From WHTI01 sp046715095 (GTDB taxonomy: Bacteria; Actinomycetota; CADDZG01; WHSQ01): a DNA stretch of 13,752 nucleotides. Below the pieces are notes generated by a model, which was given only the letters and a program-made list of their open reading frames with translations, had not been told where the DNA came from and searched no databases. The translations under genes and the position numbers were made by a program. The stretch is taken from the NCBI GenBank assembly GCA_046715095.1, contig JBKJZQ010000135.1:1-13752 (forward strand), in the 5' to 3' direction. How positions within the stretch are numbered: position 1 is the stretch's first letter; each line of letters begins with the position of its first letter. This document shows positions 5,701-13,701 of the stretch, in pieces.

Positions 5701-5937
5701 TCCGTTTTTGCGTATGGCTTTGGCGCTACAGTCGTAGGTAAGGGTGGACTGACCCGCCTCCCGATTCCTTGCTATTCACCGGGCAGAAGGGCGGACCTGG
5801 CCGCGCGACTCGATCTGTGAAGTCTCGGTGTGAAGTCTCGGTGTGAAGTCTCGGTGCCCGCGTCCAATCCGCGGCCAGTCCGCATGGTGGGGAGGGCTAG
5901 AACATGAGAAGGGCCCTCTGATCTGCGCTTTTAGTAG
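5701..5937. other. Non-coding stretch between the cyclase-like gene and tRNA-Lys
   Basis: I find no convincing reading frame in these 237 bases on either strand. They hold the 13-base tandem repeat, a GGGCCC palindrome near 5910 without a T-run, and no clear terminator for the cyclase-like gene or for tRNA-Lys, which ends here. A small RNA cannot be excluded. Confidence 0.4.
5816..5856. repeat. Tandem repeat, three copies of TGTGAAGTCTCGG
   Basis: Three perfect 13-base copies at 5816-5828, 5829-5841 and 5842-5854, followed by TG of a fourth. The unit length is not a multiple of three and no reading frame uses it, so it is a non-coding minisatellite. It begins about 80 bases from the 3' end of tRNA-Lys. 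Three exact copies suggest recent expansion. Confidence 0.9.
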
Positions 5938-6010
<73 letters not shown>

Positions 6011-6060
6011 CGCCGAGGAGTGTACCAACGGGCGCGGTCGGGCCTTACCGTGACGGAGAG

Positions 6061-6136
6061 GGCGACCGACCGGATTTGAACCGGCGACATCCCGGACCAC
6101 AACCGGGTGCTCTAACCAGGCTGAGCTACGGCCGCC
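6061..6136 (-). tRNA. tRNA-His (anticodon GUG)
   Basis: The minus strand folds as a cloverleaf with anticodon stem CCCGG/CCGGG around loop TTGTGGT, anticodon GTG. The extra G at -1 is encoded (6136) opposite C73 (6061), the hallmark of histidine tRNA. The acceptor GCGGCCG/CGGTCGC contains one G-U pair. CCA is not encoded. It lies only 27 bases after the stop of the PLP-enzyme gene on the same strand, so it may be cut from a longer transcript. Confidence 0.96.
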
Positions 6137-6163
6137 ATGGTGTCCCGCGGGACGTCAGGAAGG

Positions 6164-7390
6164 TTAGCCCATCGCCGCAAGGAGTTCAGTCACCCGGTCG
6201 ACATCGTCCGTTGAGTGGTAGTGACAGAACCCGATCCGCACCGCTCCGCCATGATCCTCGAGACCGAGGCGCTCCATGACCGCCAGGGCGTAGTAGTTGC
6301 CGTCCCACACGAACACGCCCTCGGCTCCGAAGCGCTCGGCGACCTCCAGAGGGCTCTTGCCCTCTACCGTCAGCGCGAACGTGGGGGTGCGTTCCTCGAG
6401 GCGACCGGGGTCGGCGATCCCGAAGAGCTTTACGTGTTCCATATGAGATACCGCGTCGATGAAGCGGGCGGAGAGGCCTCTTTCGTGCGAGACCGTCCCC
6501 GCCATCGCAGAGGTGATCCTCGAACGACGGTCGCTTCCGTGACCTAGCGACGCGAGGTGGTCGACGCATGCAGTCAGGCCGGCGAGGGCCTCGTGGCTCA
6601 TCGTTCCGGTCTCCCACCTGTCGGGGGCTTCGTTGGGAGCCGGGCGGACCTTGTAGGGATGCCATCTCTCGAGATGTTCCTTGGGGGCGTAGAAGATCCC
6701 GAGGTGGGGGCCGTAGAACTTGTACGGCGAGCAGAGGAGGGCGTCGACGCCGAGGTCCTTGACGTCGATCGGCCCGTGAGGCGCATAGTGAACCGCGTCA
6801 GCGATCGCCAGTGCCCCCGACGCGTGAGCTCGGGCAGCGATCTCCCTGCCACGAGGGATCGTTCCGACGGCATTGCTGGCCATCGTGAACGCGACGATCC
6901 TGGTCCGCTCGGAGAGGGCAGCGTCGAGGGACCCCATGTCGAGCGTGCAATCCGAATCGTCGATGTCTGCCCACTTCACCGCGGCCCCCGTGTCCTCGGC
7001 AACCGCGAGCCACGGCGAGATGTTCGCGTCGTGGTCGAGAGTTGTCACGACGATCTCGTCATCAGCGGTGAGGTCACGTGCCAGAGCCCGCGATAGGGCG
7101 AAGTTCAGCGTCGTCATGTTCCACCCGAAAGCGACCTCGCCGGGCGAGCATCCGAGAAGATCCGCAGCCGCCTTCCGGGCCCCCGTTATCAACGCGTCGG
7201 TCTCTTCCGACGTGACGAACGTTCCCCCGGAGTTGGCGTTGCAGCTTCGGAGGTAGCCGGCCATCGCCTCGATGACGGTCTCGGGCACCTGCGTACCGCC
7301 CGGTGCATCGGCATAGATCGCCGGACGTCCTCCGACCTTTCGTCGAAGGGCCGGATATTGCCGCTTGAGGGCATCGACATCGATCGACAT
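6164..7390 (-). CDS. Cysteine-desulfurase-like PLP enzyme (class V aminotransferase fold, TIGR01976-like)
   Basis: A 408-aa fold-type I PLP enzyme, probably cytoplasmic. The Schiff-base lysine is Lys224 in CSPYKFYGPHLG; Asp198 and His201 in ADAVHYAPH bind the cofactor ring side; His120 in LDHDANISPW stacks on PLP; RWETGT at 258-263 is the later conserved strip. These strips match the desulfurase-like subgroup typified by Vibrio VC1184, not IscS or SufS: no RxGxxCA-type catalytic cysteine is seen where SufS has one, and the region reads VWDGNYYALAVMERLGL. The true substrate is therefore unknown; C-S lyase or another beta/gamma-elimination chemistry is possible. ATG 7390 is chosen over ATG 7450 because the longer form overlaps the MFS gene and adds residues foreign to the family. 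No SD is seen, but TACGAT lies six bases upstream. Third gene of a tight run. Confidence 0.88.
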   Translation of the reverse strand: MSIDVDALKRQYPALRRKVGGRPAIYADAPGGTQVPETVIEAMAGYLRSCNANSGGTFVTSEETDALITGARKAAADLLGCSPGEVAFGWNMTTLNFALSRALARDLTADDEIVVTTLDHDANISPWLAVAEDTGAAVKWADIDDSDCTLDMGSLDAALSERTRIVAFTMASNAVGTIPRGREIAARAHASGALAIADAVHYAPHGPIDVKDLGVDALLCSPYKFYGPHLGIFYAPKEHLERWHPYKVRPAPNEAPDRWETGTMSHEALAGLTACVDHLASLGHGSDRRSRITSAMAGTVSHERGLSARFIDAVSHMEHVKLFGIADPGRLEERTPTFALTVEGKSPLEVAERFGAEGVFVWDGNYYALAVMERLGLEDHGGAVRIGFCHYHSTDDVDRVTELLAAMG

Positions 7391-7396
7391 CCGGCG

Positions 7397-7402
7397 ATCG
7401 TA
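7397..7402 (-). promoter_or_regulatory. Probable -10 box for a leaderless transcript of the PLP-enzyme gene
   Basis: On the minus strand TACGAT (TAnnnT) ends six bases before the ATG at 7390, inside the 19-base gap after the MFS stop. The gene lacks an SD, so it could be expressed from this internal leaderless promoter as well as by read-through. No clear -35 is seen. Confidence 0.35.
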
Positions 7403-7409
7403 GAGGAGA

Positions 7410-8651
7410 TCAGGCGAAGGGTTCTTGGTACTCCTCGACCCGCTCGGCATGACGCGCTTTCATCTCACCGCGCTTGGCGAAGAAGATCATCAATCCGAAA
7501 CCCAATGCGGCAACGGCAGCGGCGATGAGGAAGGCGCCCTGGTAGCCTGCGGTCTCTGCGATCCATCCCGTGGACAACGCACCGAGACCGAAGGCAAGGT
7601 CGAAGAACGCCGTGAACGTGCCGACCACCGACCCCCGTTCGCGGGCCGGGGCCGCCGATAGTGCGAGCGCCATCAGCGTCGGGAACGCGAGGGCCTGACC
7701 GATGGCGAAGATCGCAGCTCCGACGAACAATCCCTGCGGCTCGACCCAGATCCCCATCACGACCAAGCCCGATGTCGAGAACGCCAGGGCAGTCCTCACG
7801 ACTCGTCGCGTGCCGAAGCGATCGGGGATGCGAGCGCCGAGCGACCTGAAGCCCAGGATGATCACCGAGTAGGTGAAGAACACGACCTTCGAGCCGGACA
7901 TCCCGAGTTGCAGCGCGTACAAGGGGATCAGGGTGTTGAAGCCTGCGAGGCCCCATACGCTCGTCGCAAGGATGACTCCCGGAAGAAGACCGGCTGGATG
8001 AACGACCCTCCTCCGCGCGGACACCGGTTCGTCGGGGTCGAACTCGGGGCGCGTGTCGGGGATCGATAGAGCGATGAGCGTCGCGGCCAACGTGGCGGCC
8101 GCCGCGACGATGAAGGCAAGCGAGAAGTTGTCGGTCCCCAACACCGATTCCCCGAGCACCGGGCCCACCGCCAGGCCCCCGTACAGCGCGAGCGAGAAGA
8201 AGCTGAGCGCCTCTCCCCGGCGTTCGTTGGGAGCAAGATCGTTGATCGCGCTGGCTGCACCAACGTAGAAGGCGGCCTCGCCGATACCGGTGGTCAGCCG
8301 CAGCAGGATCAGAGGTAGGAAGGAGTGCACGAACAAGAGACCGAGGATGGAGATGCCCACCAGCGCGGAACCCCCGATCATCAAGACCCGCCGGCCCTTG
8401 GAGTCGCCGAGCCTCCCGATGAACGGGCGGATCAACACCGCCGAGATGCCGAATGCCCCAACCGCGAAACCGACGGCCGCCTCGCCCTTGCCCAGCGGGC
8501 CCTCGACGAACCGGGGGATGGTGGGGATGAGCGCGCCGATCGAGATGAAGTAGGCGAACGTGGCCGAGGTGACTAGAACGAAGGTAGGTGTCACCAGACG
8601 CGTCTCCGACGCGCCGCGTTTAGATGCTTTCTTCTCTCGGTTGAGGAACAA
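7410..8651 (-). CDS. Major facilitator superfamily transporter
   Basis: A 413-aa secondary transporter of the inner membrane with about twelve hydrophobic spans, in two six-helix halves separated by a charged loop (PDTRPEFDPDEPVSARRRVV, about residues 198-217). The N-half carries MFS motif A, GRLGDSKGRR at 79-88, between helices 2 and 3; helix 5 has the GPVLGESVLG glycine/proline pattern seen in drug-proton antiporters of the DHA1 group. That suggests export of a small compound, but the substrate cannot be read. Start is a TTG with GGAGGT only three bases before it, short but the only strong site; the next in-frame candidate start (GTG, codon 20) lies close to the first helix. The SD lies partly in a hairpin at 8658-8676. 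It sits between an MDMPI-type gene and a PLP enzyme, hinting at a shared pathway. Confidence 0.88.
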   Translation of the reverse strand: MFLNREKKASKRGASETRLVTPTFVLVTSATFAYFISIGALIPTIPRFVEGPLGKGEAAVGFAVGAFGISAVLIRPFIGRLGDSKGRRVLMIGGSALVGISILGLLFVHSFLPLILLRLTTGIGEAAFYVGAASAINDLAPNERRGEALSFFSLALYGGLAVGPVLGESVLGTDNFSLAFIVAAAATLAATLIALSIPDTRPEFDPDEPVSARRRVVHPAGLLPGVILATSVWGLAGFNTLIPLYALQLGMSGSKVVFFTYSVIILGFRSLGARIPDRFGTRRVVRTALAFSTSGLVVMGIWVEPQGLFVGAAIFAIGQALAFPTLMALALSAAPARERGSVVGTFTAFFDLAFGLGALSTGWIAETAGYQGAFLIAAAVAALGFGLMIFFAKRGEMKARHAERVEEYQEPFA

Positions 8652-8657
8652 CTGACC

Positions 8658-8676
8658 TCCGGAAGGATGCTCCGGA
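8658..8676 (-). promoter_or_regulatory. Hairpin overlapping the MFS ribosome-binding site
   Basis: TCCGGA occurs at 8658-8663 and 8671-8676; being self-complementary the copies form a six-pair stem around a seven-base loop. In the minus-strand RNA the stem takes in the GGA of the GGAGGT site of the MFS gene. It could dampen MFS translation or trim the upstream message. The structure is plausible; its effect is inferred. Confidence 0.35.
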
Positions 8677-8681
8677 ACAGT

Positions 8682-9257
8682 CTACGTACTTCGCGACCTT
8701 CGCCCGAAAAAGCCGAGGAATTCCTCCTGGAACGATGCCCCGGGAGCGGCCTCGAACTTGTCACCGAACAGCCCGGAGTCCCTCAGCTCTTTCTCGTAAC
8801 CCTTCGCACCTTCGTACGCAACCTCCATGAGATCTCTCGGGAGGGTCTCGTCGTATCCGATACCACGGGCGAGATCCCAGGAATGGACGAGGAGGTCTGT
8901 GCCGACTTGGGCGATGTAGACGTGCCCGGGAACGTTGCCGAACGAGAGGTTCACGGTCCGGTCCAGAGCACCGGTCTCGGTCGCCGCGGCCCTGGCGCCC
9001 GCTACGGCATCCGCCCACGACCCCACCGGGTCGTCGCCGAGGCAGTCGCCGTCGAACCGGTCGCCTACCTCCTCGATCGTTTGCCCTCTCAGCAACGGTG
9101 GGACCCACAAGCACTCGTTGGTCAAGTGGTTAACGAGATCCCGCACGCTCCACTCGGTACAGGGCGTTCCATGGTCCCAGTGGTCGTCGCCGACGGCGCG
9201 AACGCGCTCATCGAAGAGGTCCGCCGAACGCCCGAAGAACTCCGCGAGATCGCTCAT
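8682..9257 (-). CDS. MDMPI/DinB-like family protein (TIGR03086-type), 191 aa
   Basis: Protein of the mycothiol-dependent maleylpyruvate isomerase N-domain superfamily, a four-helix DinB-like metal-binding fold often linked to thiol transfer or isomerisation. The family signature TPCTEWSVRDLVNHL spans residues 31-45 with metal ligand His44; GTDLLVHSWDLARG at 119-132 supplies Asp121 and His125 as the DxxxH pair. Length about 190 fits the TIGR03086 group, which lacks the C-terminal domain of true MDMPI. Cytoplasmic; no signal peptide. The ATG at 9257 has no SD; TAGGCT lies seven bases upstream, as for a leaderless message. It heads a tight run with the MFS and PLP-enzyme genes and is divergent from a longer relative, which shares the fold but is clearly different in sequence. 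The natural substrate and thiol are unknown. Confidence 0.85.
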   Translation of the reverse strand: MSDLAEFFGRSADLFDERVRAVGDDHWDHGTPCTEWSVRDLVNHLTNECLWVPPLLRGQTIEEVGDRFDGDCLGDDPVGSWADAVAGARAAATETGALDRTVNLSFGNVPGHVYIAQVGTDLLVHSWDLARGIGYDETLPRDLMEVAYEGAKGYEKELRDSGLFGDKFEAAPGASFQEEFLGFFGRRSRST

Positions 9258-9264
9258 GCTTATG

Positions 9265-9270
9265 AGCCTA
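9265..9270 (-). promoter_or_regulatory. Probable -10 box, leaderless promoter of the 191-aa MDMPI-like gene
   Basis: On the minus strand TAGGCT (TAnnnT) is followed by seven bases and the ATG at 9257. It lies in a 35-base gap shared with the opposite-strand promoter, nine bases from that promoter's -10. Confidence 0.5.
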
Positions 9271-9279
9271 TCTCTCGGA

Positions 9280-9285
9280 TAGTGT
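9280..9285 (+). promoter_or_regulatory. Probable -10 box, leaderless promoter of the 229-aa MDMPI-like gene
   Basis: TAGTGT (TAnnnT) is followed by seven bases and the ATG at 9293, which has no SD. Any -35 would lie over the opposite gene's start, so the two promoters must compete for or share one site. Confidence 0.5.
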
Positions 9286-9292
9286 CCCGGCT

Positions 9293-9982
9293 ATGCCCGA
9301 TTACACGAGCGCGTACCGGACCTCTGCCGAGCGGGTTGCCGGCTTGATCGAGCAGGTCCCCGAGGAGAAACTCACGACCATGGTCCCGGCCTGCCCGGAG
9401 TGGTCGGTGAAAGACCTGATCGCCCACTTCGCCGGGGTCGCAGGCGATGTCGCGACCGGGAACCTGACGGCGGTCGGCTCTGAGGAATGGACGTCGGCCC
9501 AGATCGCGGCCCGGAAGGAGACGCCGGTCGGCGAGATCCTCGAGGAGTTCCGCACGCAGACGGCTCAGCTCGCGGGAGCGATCGAGCATCTTCATCCCGC
9601 GATCGCCGGGATGATGCTCGGCGACCTCGTTACTCACGAGCACGATCTGCGAGGCGCGATCGGGGAGAACGGGGAGAGGAACTCGGAGGGCGTTGCAGCC
9701 GCCACATACACGTACGTGCGCAGACTCGGCCGGAAGCTGCGGGACGCGGAACTTCCTGCCGTCCTCGTCGTCGGCTCCTCGGGCCGGTGGACCGCGGGCA
9801 AGGACGAGCCTCAAGCAACCGTGACCGCCGACGACTTCGAGTTGTTGAGAGCGCTCACCGGACGCAGAACGGACGACGAGATCCGAGCCTTGGAGTGGGA
9901 CGGAGATCCGGAGACGTTCCTGCCGCACTTCTCGATGTACGGGCATCCACCACGATCATTGGGGGAGCAGAGGCAGAGTTGA
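9293..9982 (+). CDS. Maleylpyruvate isomerase family mycothiol-dependent-type protein (TIGR03083-like), 229 aa
   Basis: Cytoplasmic protein with an N-terminal MDMPI/DinB-like metal domain (residues about 5-130) and a C-terminal small alpha/beta domain (about 140-222). VPACPEWSVKDLIAHFAG at 31-48 gives metal ligand His45; GDLVTHEHDLRG at 110-121 gives the Asp111/His115 pair. The tail TADDFELLRALTGRRTDDEI and WDGDP...LPHFSMYG is typical of the family's C-terminal region. In characterised members the metal centre activates mycothiol for isomerisation; most members have no known substrate, and none is shown by the neighbours. Divergent from the 191-aa relative with 35 bases between starts; kgd follows after 113 bases with no clear terminator, only overlapping palindromes (GACCGGACCGGTC at 9981-9993). 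Leaderless start likely. Confidence 0.86.
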   Translation: MPDYTSAYRTSAERVAGLIEQVPEEKLTTMVPACPEWSVKDLIAHFAGVAGDVATGNLTAVGSEEWTSAQIAARKETPVGEILEEFRTQTAQLAGAIEHLHPAIAGMMLGDLVTHEHDLRGAIGENGERNSEGVAAATYTYVRRLGRKLRDAELPAVLVVGSSGRWTAGKDEPQATVTADDFELLRALTGRRTDDEIRALEWDGDPETFLPHFSMYGHPPRSLGEQRQS

Positions 9983-10095
9983 CCGGACCGGTCGACCGAG
10001 GCGTGGAAGGGTAAGGGCGTGGCAAGGCTGGATGACTTGCAAGGTTCGCTACCCTGGAACCCAGAACGATCAACCATTCAGAGAGCGTGACGTAG

Positions 10096-13000
10096 GTGGA
10101 TAAGGAGACCGAGCAGGAGCTCTTCGGGCCGAACATCTGGCTCGTGGACGAGATGTACCGGCAGTACCAGGACAACCCGAAGTCGGTGGGGGAGTCCTGG
10201 CAGGAATTCTTCGAGGACTACAGTTCCTCGACCCAACCCTCTGGTGATGGTCACGGAGGCATGGCCGACCGCCCTCGAGGCGCCCCCGAGCCGGCCGCGG
10301 AAGCACCGGAACCCCTGTCCGAGGCCAACGCCGAGCGGGGCGTCGGCGCCGGCGTTCCGGACGACGCGGAAGCCCTGAGGGGTATCGCCGCCAAGATCGC
10401 CGAGAACATGGAGGCTTCGCTCGGAGTCCCCACCGCCACGTCGGTCAGACGGATGCCGGCGAAGCTGCTGGAAGAGAACCGCCGGATCATCAACCGCTAT
10501 CTGGCGAGCACGCGCGGCGGGAAGGTCTCCTTCACGCACATCATCGGCTGGGCGATCCTCAAAGGGATCGAAGCTCGCCCGGGTATGAAGGCGGCTTATG
10601 CCGATATCGATGGTCGACCGCATGTGATCCGGCGCAAGCACGTGAACTACGGTCTCGCGGTGGACATGGAAAGGCGGGACGGTCGTGTCCTCGTCGTCCC
10701 CAACATCAAGAACGCCCACGAGCTCGATTTCGCCGGGTTCTTCTCCGCCTACGAAGGCCTGATCCGCAAGGTTCGAGCCAACAAGCTCGAACCCGACGAC
10801 TTTGCGGGGACCACGATCACCCTTACCAACCCCGGAACCGTCGGGACGTCGATGAGCGTCCCCCGGTTGATGGAGGGTCAAGGTCTGATCGTCGGCGTCG
10901 GGGCAGTGGGTTACCCAACCGAGTACGAGGGATCGGACCCAGGCGCCCTCGCCCAATTGGGCGTTAGCAAGACCATCTCGATGACCTCGACCTACGACCA
11001 CCGCGTGATCCAAGGTGCCGAGTCGGGCCAGTTCCTCGGGGTCGTTCACAAGCTGCTGCTCGGCGAGGACCGTTTCTACGACGAGATCTTTGCCTCCTTG
11101 CGGATCCCGTACGAGCCGGTGCGTTGGAGCGTCGATCGCTCGCCGGTGAACGACATCGACGGGCAGCTAGAGAAGCAATCACGGGTCATCAGGTTGGTGA
11201 ATATGTACCGCGTGCGGGGGCATCTTCTGGCGGAGTTGAATCCGATCGGGTGGGAGGTGCTGTCGCATCCCGAACTCGACCTCGCGAACTACGGGCTCAC
11301 CGTGTGGGACCTCGACCGCGAGTTCCTCACGTACGGCGTCGCCGGTCGTCGCGAGCAAACCTTGCGCGAGATCATCGACAGGCTGCGCGACTCGTACTCC
11401 CGGAAGATCGGATACGAGTTCATGCACATCTCGGATCCGGGCCAGAAGGAGTGGATCCAGCAGCGGGCCGAGGGTCACCGGACCCTGCTCGAACTATCGA
11501 AGGACGACAAGAAGCACATCCTCGACCGCCTGAACGCGGCCGAGGCGTTCGAGAAGTTCCTTCAGACCAAGTACACGGGACAGAAGCGCTTCTCTCTCGA
11601 GGGGGCCGAGTCGCTCATCCCGATGCTCGATTTCATCTTCGAGCTCGCCGCGGACGAGGGCATGGTCGAAGCGGTGATGGGGATGTCTCACCGCGGCCGC
11701 TTGAACGTCCTGGCCAACATCATCGGTAAGTCCTTCCACGACATCTTCAGTGAGTTCGACGGCTACGTGGATCCGAACACCGTTCAGGGATCGGGAGACG
11801 TGAAGTACCACCTCGGGATGACCGGGGCATTCACGGCTCGCTCCGGAAGCCGGCTCGGTGTCGTCCTGGCCTCGAACCCGTCTCACCTTGAAGCGGTGGA
11901 CCCGGTGGTTGTGGGCATGGCGCGTGCGAAACAGGATCTTGTCGCCGTGGACGGTTACCGGAAGATCCTCCCCGTGCTGCTCCATGGCGACGCGGCGTTC
12001 GCCGGCCAGGGAGTGGTCGCCGAGACGCTGTCGCTCTCGCAGCTCAAGGGGTACCGCACCGGGGGGACCGTGCACATCGTTGTCAACAACAACATCGGCT
12101 TCACGACGTCCCCGACCGCGGGCCGGTCGAGCACCTACGCGACCGACATCGCGAAGATGATCCAGTGCCCGATCTTCCACGTGAACGGGGACGACCCCGA
12201 AGCCTGCGTCCGGGTCATGAAGCTCGCGTACGATTACCGCCGCGAGTTCAAGAGTGACGTCGTCGTCGATCTCGTCTGCTACCGGCGTCACGGTCACAAC
12301 GAAGCCGATGAGCCTGCCTTCACGCAACCGTTGATGTATTCCAGGATCCGAGAGCACCGCAGCGTTCGCAAGCTCTACACCGAGGAGTTGCTGAACCGTG
12401 GGGACCTCAGCGTCGAAGAGGCGGAAGCATCCTTCGATGACTTCCGGATGCGTATGCAACGCGCTTTCGATGACACGAAGGAGAGTTCCCCCAAGGAAGA
12501 CTTCGACATCAAGGAGCCGGAGCCCGGCAAGGTCATGAAGCCGATCGACACCGGTGTGCCGCGTGAGCGATTGGAAGTTATCCAGAAGCGGCTCACGACG
12601 TTCCCCGAAGGTTTCGAGCCTCACCCCAAGCTGAAGAAGATGATCGAGAAGCGCGGCGACGCGCTCGAGAAGGATCGGGTGGACTGGGCGGGTGCAGAGG
12701 CTCTCGCATGGGGCTCGCTCCTGCTCGAAGGCGTGAGCGTGCGGTTATCGGGTCAGGACTCCCGCAGGGGAACCTTCAGCCAGCGTCATTCCGTGCTCGT
12801 CGATCACCGCACGGAGGAGGAGTACACGCCGCTCAACGACCTCGAGGACGGTCAGGTCGCGTTCCGTGCGTTCGACTCGCCCCTCAGCGAGTTTGCAGCC
12901 ATGGGCTTCGAGTATGGATACTCGGTGGCCAACGGTGATGCGCTCGTTCAGTGGGAGGCGCAGTTCGGCGACTTCGTGAACGGCGCTCAGATCGTCATCG

Positions 13001-13701
13001 ATCAGTTCGTGGTGGCGGGGCAGGATAAATGGGGGCAAGAGTCGAGCCTCGTCCTCCTCCTCCCGCATGGCTTCGAGGGTCAGGGCCCGGAGCATTCGAG
13101 TGCTCGGCTCGAACGATTCCTCACGCTGTCCGCCGAGGGCGGTATCCAGGTCGCACAGCCGACGACGGCGGCGCAGTACTTCCACCTCCTGCGGAGGCAG
13201 GCGCATCCCAGCGTGCGCGTGCCGCTGGCGATCCTGACACCCAAGTCGTTGCTCAGGCACCCCGCCGCTCGGAGCGCTACCGCAGAGCTCGAGAGCGGGC
13301 ATTTCCAAGAGACGATCGATGACCCGAAGCTCGAGGACCGGGGCGGGATCGAGCGCATACTGCTGTGCACGGGGAAGATCTTCGTCCCGCTGATGGGACT
13401 GCGCGACGAGAGGAAGAGTCCTGCTGCGGTTGTGCGCATCGAGCAGCTCTACCCGTTCCCCGAGGAGCAGCTGCTCGAGATCTTCAGGAGCTATCCGGAC
13501 CTCAAGGAAGTCAGGTGGATCCAGGAAGAGCCGGAGAACATGGGGGCCTGGTACTACATCTTCAATGTCCTCTCCCGCGCGACGCCCGAGGGGATAAAGC
13601 TGTCCCATGCCGCTCGTCCCGAGAGCGCGAGTCCTGCTTCGGGAAGCAGCAAGATGCACGAACTCGAGCAGAAGCAGCTCATGGACAAGGCGTTCTCCTA
13701 A
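10096..13701 (+). CDS. kgd: Multifunctional 2-oxoglutarate dehydrogenase/decarboxylase E1 with fused E2-like domain (Kgd/OdhA type)
   Basis: TCA-cycle enzyme decarboxylating 2-oxoglutarate with thiamine diphosphate; in actinobacteria one chain carries E1 and a succinyltransferase-like domain. At 1201 codons it is close to mycobacterial Kgd (about 1230). Order: short N-terminal E1 motif FGPNIWLVDEMYRQYQ (about 11-26); Ala/Pro/Glu-rich linker (about 45-105); E2-like domain (about 112-350) with TYDHRVIQGAESG, His302; then E1 with MYRVRGHLLAELNP, the ThDP motif HGDAAFAGQG (Asp632) to VVNNN (664-666), and the transketolase pyrimidine region from RRGTFSQRH (890-898) to the C-terminus. There is no lipoyl domain, as in the family, so E2p/E3 partners must be encoded elsewhere. 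Start is a GTG with neither a good SD nor a TAnnnT box nearby, but the N-terminal motif begins at once. Intact. Confidence 0.96.
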   Translation: MDKETEQELFGPNIWLVDEMYRQYQDNPKSVGESWQEFFEDYSSSTQPSGDGHGGMADRPRGAPEPAAEAPEPLSEANAERGVGAGVPDDAEALRGIAAKIAENMEASLGVPTATSVRRMPAKLLEENRRIINRYLASTRGGKVSFTHIIGWAILKGIEARPGMKAAYADIDGRPHVIRRKHVNYGLAVDMERRDGRVLVVPNIKNAHELDFAGFFSAYEGLIRKVRANKLEPDDFAGTTITLTNPGTVGTSMSVPRLMEGQGLIVGVGAVGYPTEYEGSDPGALAQLGVSKTISMTSTYDHRVIQGAESGQFLGVVHKLLLGEDRFYDEIFASLRIPYEPVRWSVDRSPVNDIDGQLEKQSRVIRLVNMYRVRGHLLAELNPIGWEVLSHPELDLANYGLTVWDLDREFLTYGVAGRREQTLREIIDRLRDSYSRKIGYEFMHISDPGQKEWIQQRAEGHRTLLELSKDDKKHILDRLNAAEAFEKFLQTKYTGQKRFSLEGAESLIPMLDFIFELAADEGMVEAVMGMSHRGRLNVLANIIGKSFHDIFSEFDGYVDPNTVQGSGDVKYHLGMTGAFTARSGSRLGVVLASNPSHLEAVDPVVVGMARAKQDLVAVDGYRKILPVLLHGDAAFAGQGVVAETLSLSQLKGYRTGGTVHIVVNNNIGFTTSPTAGRSSTYATDIAKMIQCPIFHVNGDDPEACVRVMKLAYDYRREFKSDVVVDLVCYRRHGHNEADEPAFTQPLMYSRIREHRSVRKLYTEELLNRGDLSVEEAEASFDDFRMRMQRAFDDTKESSPKEDFDIKEPEPGKVMKPIDTGVPRERLEVIQKRLTTFPEGFEPHPKLKKMIEKRGDALEKDRVDWAGAEALAWGSLLLEGVSVRLSGQDSRRGTFSQRHSVLVDHRTEEEYTPLNDLEDGQVAFRAFDSPLSEFAAMGFEYGYSVANGDALVQWEAQFGDFVNGAQIVIDQFVVAGQDKWGQESSLVLLLPHGFEGQGPEHSSARLERFLTLSAEGGIQVAQPTTAAQYFHLLRRQAHPSVRVPLAILTPKSLLRHPAARSATAELESGHFQETIDDPKLEDRGGIERILLCTGKIFVPLMGLRDERKSPAAVVRIEQLYPFPEEQLLEIFRSYPDLKEVRWIQEEPENMGAWYYIFNVLSRATPEGIKLSHAARPESASPASGSSKMHELEQKQLMDKAFS

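Noticed and set aside
5816..5856. CRISPR array
   Set aside because: The units are 13 bases and directly abutting with no spacers, and no cas gene is near.
11494..12624. Long minus-strand open frame inside kgd (and others at 10078-11049 and 12745-13659)
   Set aside because: All are shadows of the kgd reading frame, whose protein is full length and carries conserved motifs throughout.
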